Shown here in pieces: positions 56,610 through 64,000 of a DNA stretch of 64,000 nucleotides (within the stretch, counting starts at the first letter, position 1; every line of letters starts with the position of its first letter). A model generated the notes under the pieces. That model had not been told where the DNA came from, did not search any database, and worked only from the letters and a program-made list of their open reading frames with translations. The position numbers and the translations under genes were made by a program. Source of the stretch: Phaffia rhodozyma. Taxonomy: Eukaryota > Basidiomycota > Tremellomycetes > Cystofilobasidiales > Mrakiaceae. The stretch is from assembly GCA_014706385.1 (NCBI GenBank), contig JACGZH010000006.1, positions 1,302,001 through 1,366,000 on the forward strand, given 5' to 3'.

Positions 56610-58966
56610 ATGATGAGCAGCAGTAAAGATAGCAGCAGCAACAAGGGCAAAGGCAACAGTGACAACAGCAGCAGTACTCCGTTGGTCGCATATCATTGCC
56701 CATGCTTGCCCTCATATCCATCCGCCCTGCCTTATCCAATTCGTCCATCGTCTCTTATACCGTTCCATCCACTTCAGTCGCTCTATTTCTGTGAGGAATG
56801 CGATCAGCTTCGGTGCGCCCGCTGCGTTCAAGAGGAGGTTGCCTGTTACTACTGCCCCCATTGTCTATTTGAAGTCCCTCCAGCCAGCGTTCGAGCAGAA
56901 CAGAACAGGTCGGTCCCATTTGATACAGCGCTAGCCCGCTTCACTCAACCTCTCCGGCTAACCAGAAGACGAAGAAGAGAGTGATTGCTGACGCGTAAGC
57001 CTGATTGCTACGAGCAGATGTGCCCGAAACTGCTTCCTTTGTCCGCTATGTACCAGTCCGCTGGCCGTCAACGCATCCAAGCCGGCAGCTACAGATCCAG
57101 CAGCCTCCAAAGACTCCTCCTCAGAGACTTCCAAAGAGCCTTACTACTACCTGAGCTGCAACCATTGTCGCTTCAGCTCGGCAGAGAACGGAATCACGTT
57201 CGAGAAGCCGACGGGTGTGGCCTGTTCGTACCTTTCGTCGTGTTTACTTCTCCCATGTTGTTTTCTGCCCATGTTGGTCCAAATCTGATCTCAATATGTC
57301 TCTTAGTGCAACTCCAGCGGTTGGAAGACGCCTCTCCTGCGGTCCTCGAGTTCGAACATCTCCGGGATCACTATGAGCCTCATCTGAAAGCGCTTTCAGC
57401 TTCTTCGCATCCGGCAACAGCCACTACAAACAAATCCTTGCTCGCAGCCACCTCGGCCCTTCGACGGGACGTTCCCTCCCTCAGAACAGCATCTTCAACC
57501 AGCCGGTCCAGTCGGCAGCCAGCGCCCAAGTTTGGGATCGAAGACCTTCGCCCGTACGAAGCGAGAATGGACGCTGACTTACCTGCCGATCAGATCGGGT
57601 CAGGTCGGCTGGGCGAGCCCGAGTTGGTCGATTGGTTAGGCGCCAAAGACAGTTTGTGCGACGTCGTCGGGCTTGAGGCCAGATGGACAAACAGTTGGAG
57701 ACAGCCTGTTCAGACTAGGTAGGCTCCAGCTTACAGCCCGTCTGACTTGTAAACTTCAGCAGACCTGTCTGATGAGGCGTTTTGTTCATTTTAATCATCT
57801 ACAATATTCATCCTTAGTGATCTTAAACCACTACGGATCCCACTCCGTTCCAAAAAGACTAAACGATGCTCGGCCTGCCGGCATATCCTCATCAAGCCTG
57901 ACCAGAAAGCCCAATCAACTCGATTCAAGATCAAGCTCCTTGCTGCGTCGTACATCCCGACCGTAGAGGTCTCTCGGAAAATCGGTGGAGGCCGATCAGC
58001 CAGCAAGCTTGGAGTCAGACCAGGACGGGCTAGTATGACGGCTGAAAGCTCGTCTACCAGTGGTGCTGGTGCCGGGACTAGCGCAATCGTAGGATCAGAT
58101 AACGAACTACATAGAGGAGGAAACGTATGTCTTTCTCCCAGTATCCGCTTCCCTCCTTTTCCTCTTTGCGCTAACTGTCTGAACATCGTTCTTCTGCATC
58201 CATTAATTCCTTGTATAACCTTGTTCGGATGATGGATCAGTATGCATTCCACTTGGCATTCACCAACCCCCTTTTTGATCCGATACAAGTCCATCTTGAA
58301 GTCATCCACCCATCCTTCCCTTCCCCCCGTTCGTCTTCGTCCGATTCTAGTTCACAACCTTATATCTCGCCATACTTGATTAGTCTACCGATTTCTACAT
58401 TTCCTGTCTCGGCGTTTATCGACCCATGGGAATACGGAGCTGAGGATTCATCGTCATCCGGTTCAGATGAGGTCGATCGAATTCTTGACAGAAACGTCCT
58501 TGGCGGAGAAGAGAGCGAAGCATCGAGACGGAAACGGAGCTCCCTACAGCGGTCCGGGCTCATAGCGAGAGATCGAGAGAGGGAGAAGGGTTTCATTTGG
58601 AAGAAAGGGAATATGACAAAGGTGGGGTTGGATGTCCAGTTGGGGCAGGACGTTGTAGGTGATATCGATGTGAGTCTCTCTCCTCATTCTTCTCTTCCAT
58701 CATCTGTCGGTTTTCTTTGCCGTCTGGTCTGGTCTAATTCACTATCGATGTTTGACTTTTTCTTTTCCAAATAGTTTACCCTTCGAGTGACGTTCACCTA
58801 CCAGTCCGAAGATGATCTATCCACCGAACCCGACCATCCAAAATCGACCTCCCGACCAACCACATCTAGCCTTCACGACCAGGAAACCCAAGATATCGAG
58901 CAAGACCCAGGATTGAAGACGTTCATGTTTGACACGAGGATACACCTAGGGAGAGTCCTTGTTTAG
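56610..58966 (+). CDS. Dynactin subunit p62 (DCTN4)
   Basis: Six exons: 56610-56908, 57018-57223, 57307-57718, 57818-58124, 58241-58669 and 58775-58966; 614 residues. The N-terminus has a Ser/Lys run, then cysteine clusters typical of dynactin p62: Cys-Glu-Glu-Cys ... Cys-Ala-Arg-Cys, Cys-Pro-His-Cys, Cys-Ala-Arg-Asn-Cys-Phe-Leu-Cys-Pro-Leu-Cys and Leu-Ser-Cys-Asn-His-Cys. A later Lys-Arg-Cys-Ser-Ala-Cys-Arg-His-Ile-Leu pair sits in exon 4. The C-terminal part is beta-rich (Phe-His-Leu-Ala-Phe-Thr-Asn-Pro-Leu). p62 caps the pointed end of the dynactin filament and aids dynein cargo binding. The second Met (56613) could also serve as start. Confidence 0.92.
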
Positions 58967-59624
58967 CCCAGTCGGTTATCTTTTCCCGAATAAGCTCGAG
59001 GGCCAGCGTTCAAAATTCTGCGTGCTGTTCTCTTCAAGAAACGTAGGGAGGCCTCTAGATACGCCAGAGAGGATGTGCCTCATTTTCGTCTGCTCGAAAA
59101 GTAGATGTCCATATATTCATGCTTATGTTTCACACAAGAGAATCACAAACGGCGAAAGAACCATGCGCAAGGAAGTAGAAGCAGTCGTTGAACTCTATAA
59201 ATGCCCGAGGCATCCTTGTCAGACCGATCTCATTTTCCTCATGTTTCGGAAGGTTTGGTGCTTGCCCGTCTCGCTTTCTATATGCTTTATTCTTTTTGAT
59301 ATCGATTTTTAAGAAAAGAGGAGAGGAAATCAATGAGGAGGAACGATGAAAGAAATGCTGTATGTGTCGAAGAGAAGAACGGAGAGTATGGAAAGTTGTT
59401 TATGAGTAAAAAAGGGAGAGATCGTAAAGTAGAAAAGAAGAAATGAGATGGGAAAATTACTGAACGCGAATGAAATGGTCGTAAAAGAAGGGCAGAGTTT
59501 TGTCAAAAGTCCAAGGTTGAAAAAAGGAAAGAGGAAAAGAGGAAAAGAAAGGAAGAAGGTTGAGGAACCAAGAAACTAAGGGGCGAAAGAAAGATGTAGG
59601 GAGAGGAAGGATGATTCGTCAATC
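58967..59624. other. Convergent 3' region, dynactin p62 / MSS4
   Basis: About 660 bp, purine-rich on the + strand from 59330 on (MSS4 3' UTR). No gene seen. Confidence 0.55.
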
Positions 59625-62600
59625 TCACTCTCCCTTTAGTCGAGGTCGCTCCTTCTTCTCCCGAACGTGCTCTTTGCTATTGGCGTCGTCAGCATCCGGT
59701 ATATCCTCCGGTCGAAGGCCTATTGGTCGAAGTTCGGGATCGGCATTAGGCATAACACTGAGCAAGAACCGCAAGAATCGGTTTCCGTACTCTGTAGGAG
59801 GCACAGCAGAGATCCCATGGCGATCCTCGGTGAAACTCTTCCACATGTGTTCGATCTTCTTTATCAACGAGTACGGCGTACAGATGTCAATCACGCCTAG
59901 ATAATAAATCACCTCCAGCGGTTCGTTCTGCTCGTCCGTCGAGCGCAGACCTCCTTCGTCTTGGTAGAACAGGAAATGCTTTCGGTCGAATGTGTCGGAT
60001 TCAGAGAGATGATCGACAGCAGTCGTTCCTGCCGGCGTTGTCGTTTTTGGATCGGCTCGTTGGATGGCTTTTCGAAGCGCGACCTGGTCAGCCGAATTTT
60101 GTATCGAAGAGGGCCGTCGACGGTTCAAACCGGTAGGCATCGGCTGCGCTTGAGATGGCTGGTTGTAGCAAACCGCGATTGAACAAACGAGCAATCGAAT
60201 CGATAACATCAGAATCTGGTTCTCCTAAAATTGCAAAATAGTTCGAGTGACTTACATCAAACACCTGCAAAGTGTTCCGCCTGACGTTGTCCCTGTTTCC
60301 TCGCTTCATCAGGTGGATTCCTACCAAGAGCGAGTAATCCATGATTTTCATCCGTTTCAAGAACTCTGCGTCCCTCTTGAGTTGTTCGCCTAGCAACGCC
60401 GCTTTCTCCGGTCCAAGCTGAAGTGATCGGTTTCGTCGAACCCAGTTTACATCCTTCAAAACAGCACCTTTCTTCGTCTTTGCCTTTTCCTCCGGGTACT
60501 CTCGACCAACCGACGATCCTTTCAGATCATAGGTTTCATGAATATCTCGGTGAGGCGGGAACAAATTGTTCTGATAAATGGCACCAAAATACAGCTTAAC
60601 GTCAGAAGACAAGGATACGACTCGAAGAAAGCTAACTGTATAAGAACATACCATAATAACAAAGTGGATCTTTCGACCTCTCGGAAGTTTGACTCGGTGA
60701 AGTCCGTAGAACCTGGAGAGCAGCGTATGCGGGTTGTTGACCACATGCTCGTGATAATCCTTCAGGATGCTCCTCAAGAACTTGTGTTCTGTGTGAGAGA
60801 TTGTCTTGATAATGAATCGGTAGTCCCTCGAGAAGTAGAAGAACGAGCCGGACTTTCCAGGAGAGCCTAGCTCGGAGAGTATGTACTTTGCGGTCAACGA
60901 AAGCAAGTAGTCCGCTGCGTCCAGATGAAAGTAGTTGTCTCTTAGATCTCGGAATACCCAAGGTGCATAATCTTTGAATTTGACTGTGAAACCATAAGGA
61001 AGATATCAACCAGGTGAAGAGAAAGAATAAGAATAAGAATAAGAATCAAGAAGGAGAGAAGAGATGCCCACAGTCATATCGGGCCGAAGGGGTGAGCTCG
61101 TTTCCAACACTGTTAGTTCACAAGAAATTTCGACAGGTGTTTCATCAGCCATGCAGTAATTAGTATCGGAAGACATTAGAATAGTATTTACGTACATATC
61201 GAACGAAAATTTGTGACGAGCTTTGTAATCCTCATCCGTCAACGGTCTAGCAATCTTGGCCTGACATCTCGAGACCTATGATACATGTTGCGAACAGGTT
61301 GGTCGATTGACTTGTTAGACTTCGTCATCTCTCCAAAAGAGGAACAGAGGAAGGCAAGAAGAAGAAGAAGAGAACAGAGGGGAACAGAGAACACGTACTC
61401 CGATCCTGATTCCGGTCAACATGTTGTACATCAACACATAGTTCACATGGTCCTCTCCGATCAAGTTTCCAACCAAGACTTTCGCATCTTCCTGATCATG
61501 ATTGCCTCTTGCCTGTGACTTCTCAGACATCTGACGTCCTCCAGCAACTCCAGAGGCCGCTCGGGCTTCATTGTCGGTACCTTCAGACCCGGCAACTCCA
61601 ATTGGTCCTTCGACATCTCCTTGGGCTTGTTGTTGAGACTTCTGCCGATGCAAGTGGTGATGATGATGATGGTGATGTTTTGAACCTGTCCGGTGATGTT
61701 GATGTTGTTGATGAGCATAGGCTTGGGCAACCTCTGGCCCAAATCCATCATGAACTCCAGACGTCGCATGGTCGCCTCCTAGACCGAGCGAGCCGTCGAG
61801 CCCGCTTCCAAGTCCTCCTGGACCGCCCGATGTACCTCCAGCCGAAGGAGACACGAGACTAGGCACTCCTTCCACGCCAGTAGATATTCCTCCACCCAAT
61901 TGGTTAGCGGCAGCCTCTTCTTCCAGTTGAGCCTTTCTTGCTCTCTTAGACAGCCTCTCTTTTCGGAGCTTTTCTGCTTGTGCCAGAATATCCGAGTCGA
62001 GGCCGAGGCCATCAATTCCAGGGATGGGTGTCGTCTGGCCTAAAGAGGAAGACACGGGAGAGGTGATCGGTCTGGAATGAGTTTGTAGGTGATGATGGTT
62101 TGAGACTGACATGGATCGTCCTGACCCAGACTTAGTGGTCTGAGCCATTAAGTTTGCTGAGGCGGACGTAGAGGGCACGGACGGACTGATAACAGGTGAG
62201 CCCGTAGTGTTCCGTCTTGGGATCGTAGGATGTGGTAAAGATGATGGGTAGCTGGAAGTGGGTGCGACTGTAGAGGGAATCAAATTCGACGGAGGCTGCG
62301 CCGACGAAATCGATGGACCGGAGTGAGAAGGTAAAATGGGGAGCGTAGAGACCGGACCTGAAGGTGCGGGATCAAAATAGCCTGGAATTGGGATAGAGGC
62401 AGCAGATGCAATGCTACTCTTTCGTTGGTTGATCTGACCTGGCGTGGGCAGAGGGTAGAGATCATCCTCTCGCTCTGGTTCAGAAGTCAAGGAAGAGTTG
62501 AACTGTATTTCGGTTGGTGATGTTGTGAACTCGGGCTCAAGCTTAGTGATGTCGGGCCTAGGATTGGCATTACTGGTAGCCGGGTCGCTTCGGATGTCAT

Positions 62601-64000
62601 TAGAAGATGGAGATGAGGTCGTGGCTACGCTTTCAAGAAGGAAGCTAGGGCCAAAGACGGGAGCTAGCGGAGGAGCAAAGTCGACCTTAGATGACGTATC
62701 AGGCACCGGCAGTTGTGAGGGTGACGATGACGGCAGCCGCGATGTCAATGGCGGCGGCGATGTCGTTGACAAAGGTTGGGAGACCGTGGTTGCCTGGTAC
62801 CGAGGAGTCTCCGAGAAGTCTTCGTCTTCATCTTGACTGTCGTCCGAACTAGAATCGCTGGATGACTCTCCGTCAGACTCATCACTGGATTGATCTGGAT
62901 CGCTAGGAGGTGGACTAGGGGGTGCAGAGAAGCGATGGGGGCCTGGAGGACCTGCCGGCCCATGGGTGAGAGGGTTTCTCATGGGAGATCCATTGCCAAC
63001 AGTAATGTGGTCACTCGATCCTGGTAGTCCTCTAGAGGTATCAATTTTGGTAGCTATACCTTTGATCTTCTTTACGAGTCGGGCGCTCGAGCTGTTTGAC
63101 TCTTCTTCTGGGTTGCCTGACGAGAGTTGTACTCCGTGCTTGTTAGAAGCCTGTTGAATATGTATCTTCTGGCTGGGTAGGTTACGTGTCGAGGGTAGAG
63201 ATGAGGACGAGGGATCTTCGGGCAAGATAGGAGTAGAAGTCGAGGGAAGATCAAGTGAATGGATGTATTGATGTTCAGCCTGAGATTGAGAAAGAAGATG
63301 ATAAGGATTCAGTCGGGCGGGCTCGACGGTAGTGTCTGGATGAGACTGATTTTTTAAGAGTTCATCACGAAAAGAGAAAGGGCCAAGAGCGAAATCAGTC
63401 CGGTGCTTATGATACCGATGCGACTCTATAAACTCAATGACAAGAGGAGAGAACCGAAGAGGAAGAAGCCAGACGTTTTCTCGTCTCAAACCACGCTTCA
63501 ATCTCTATAGTGGAAGATCTTCCAGGAGCGAGAGCATAGTCGAGTTGTGTAGTGGATGCTCCAAGGGAATAGGACAGAGGTTGAAGAGTATAAAGAAGAA
63601 AAGAAGAAGAAGAAAACTTGGTACTTACTCTCGTCATCTCGTGCTCATAATTCATCTGGACATTCTCATCCTTACGCCCAGCGGCTTGGTAGCACCTCTC
63701 TCTCTCCTCCATGTGAACAGATGTGGCTGATCCAGAACGTATACCAAGTTCTTCCCGGACATGCATTAGGATAGACGAATCAGAGGATGGGTTGATCTGA
63801 GCAGTGTTCAATGGAGAGAGACCTGACGGAAGGGTACTTTTGTCGGACGAGTCTGGAAAAGTTGCGGCTGTTGTTTCTGTTGTTGGTAGTAGTGGTGCGA
63901 CGGCTGCTGAAAATGTTGCGGTATCTACAGACACAAAGCCTTCCAAGATTCTCTTGTCTCTCTCTATATACTCGATTCTGGCCCGGTTTGGCTTTAAAGT
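59625..64000 (-). CDS. MSS4: Phosphatidylinositol-4-phosphate 5-kinase (partial, 5' end outside window)
   Basis: Exons: 64000-63629 (frame open to the window edge with no ATG before it), 63504-61399, 61275-61196, 61109-61072 (38 nt), 60983-60652, 60570-60256 and 60158-59625; 1258 residues visible. The long N-terminal part is Ser/Pro-rich with a His run near 61650-61680. The kinase domain begins around Asn-Met-Leu-Thr-Gly-Ile-Arg and shows Glu-Leu-Thr-Pro-Ser-Ala-Arg-Tyr-Asp-Phe, Gly-Ser-Phe-Phe-Tyr-Phe-Ser (ATP loop), Ile-Ile-Lys-Thr, Tyr-Asp-Leu-Lys-Gly-Ser, Met-Asp-Tyr-Ser-Leu-Leu (catalytic) and the Tyr-Tyr-Leu-Gly-Val-Ile-Asp ... Lys-Lys-Ile-Glu-His activation segment. It makes PI(4,5)P2 at the plasma membrane, controlling actin and endocytosis. 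The intron at 61071-60984 has an ATTCTT repeat as its pyrimidine tract. Confidence 0.95.

Noticed and set aside
1..64000. Transposable elements, viral remnants, CRISPR arrays, tRNA or rRNA genes
   Set aside because: No reverse transcriptase, transposase, terminal repeats, spaced identical repeats or cloverleaf pattern was recognised by eye; a tRNAscan or repeat search could still find small ones.

Overview
This is a gene-dense nuclear chromosome segment from a basidiomycete fungus, probably a yeast or dimorphic species of the Tremellomycetes type. The evidence is a full-length alpha-glucan synthase of the AGS1 type, SOG2, kynureninase and a fungal TspO, together with very many short introns (about 50-120 nt, GTRNGT...YAG) and very small exons. 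The lineage is an inference; no marker such as rRNA is present. I see no bacterial genes, transposons, CRISPR or convincing tRNA genes. Twenty protein genes were modelled by hand. For most of them every splice junction kept the reading frame and matched a known family, so spans given are start codon to stop codon including introns.

Layout. 0.4-8 kb: a membrane protein (+), a large coiled-coil protein (-) and kynureninase (+). 8.6-17 kb: AGS1 (-), 2346 residues in 13 exons. 17.8-23.7 kb: an arrestin-type trafficking adaptor (-), divergent from a small HN1/Jupiter-like protein (+). 24-28.2 kb: a NEPRO/Rmp1-like nucleolar protein (-), transcription elongation factor ELF1 (-) and an unknown 86-residue protein (+). 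28.2-29.9 kb is a gene-poor stretch. 29.9-39.8 kb: a choline-transporter-like PNS1 protein (-), Rab GTPase YPT1 (-), complex III subunit QCR10 (-) and a tRNA-dihydrouridine synthase (+). 40-46 kb: protein disulfide isomerase (-), cytochrome c oxidase subunit IV (+) and TspO (+). 46-64 kb: SOG2 (+), an RBM5/RBM10-like splicing regulator (-), dynactin p62 (+) and the phosphatidylinositol-4-phosphate 5-kinase MSS4 (-), whose 5' end runs off the window.

There are no operons. Shared biology is loose: wall and polarity (AGS1, SOG2, MSS4), secretory traffic (YPT1, arrestin, PDI), mitochondria (QCR10, COX, probably TspO) and RNA (ELF1, NEPRO-like, DUS, RBM5-like).

The most striking signals are about architecture. 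(1) Microexons of 12-25 nt recur in conserved housekeeping genes. Three are multiples of three and symmetric, and they encode functional cores: the PDI CGHC site, the residues just before the DUS catalytic GCP, and the G-patch GW of the RBM5-like splicing factor. Skipping any of them would give an in-frame but presumably inactive protein. (2) Three GC-AG introns share the donor GCAAGT, and two of them lie in the DUS gene. (3) The start codon of ELF1 is itself split by an intron. (4) A 140-bp array with AACC repeated every 10 bp lies in the promoter between PDI and COX. All of these are read from genomic sequence only; no transcript data were available.
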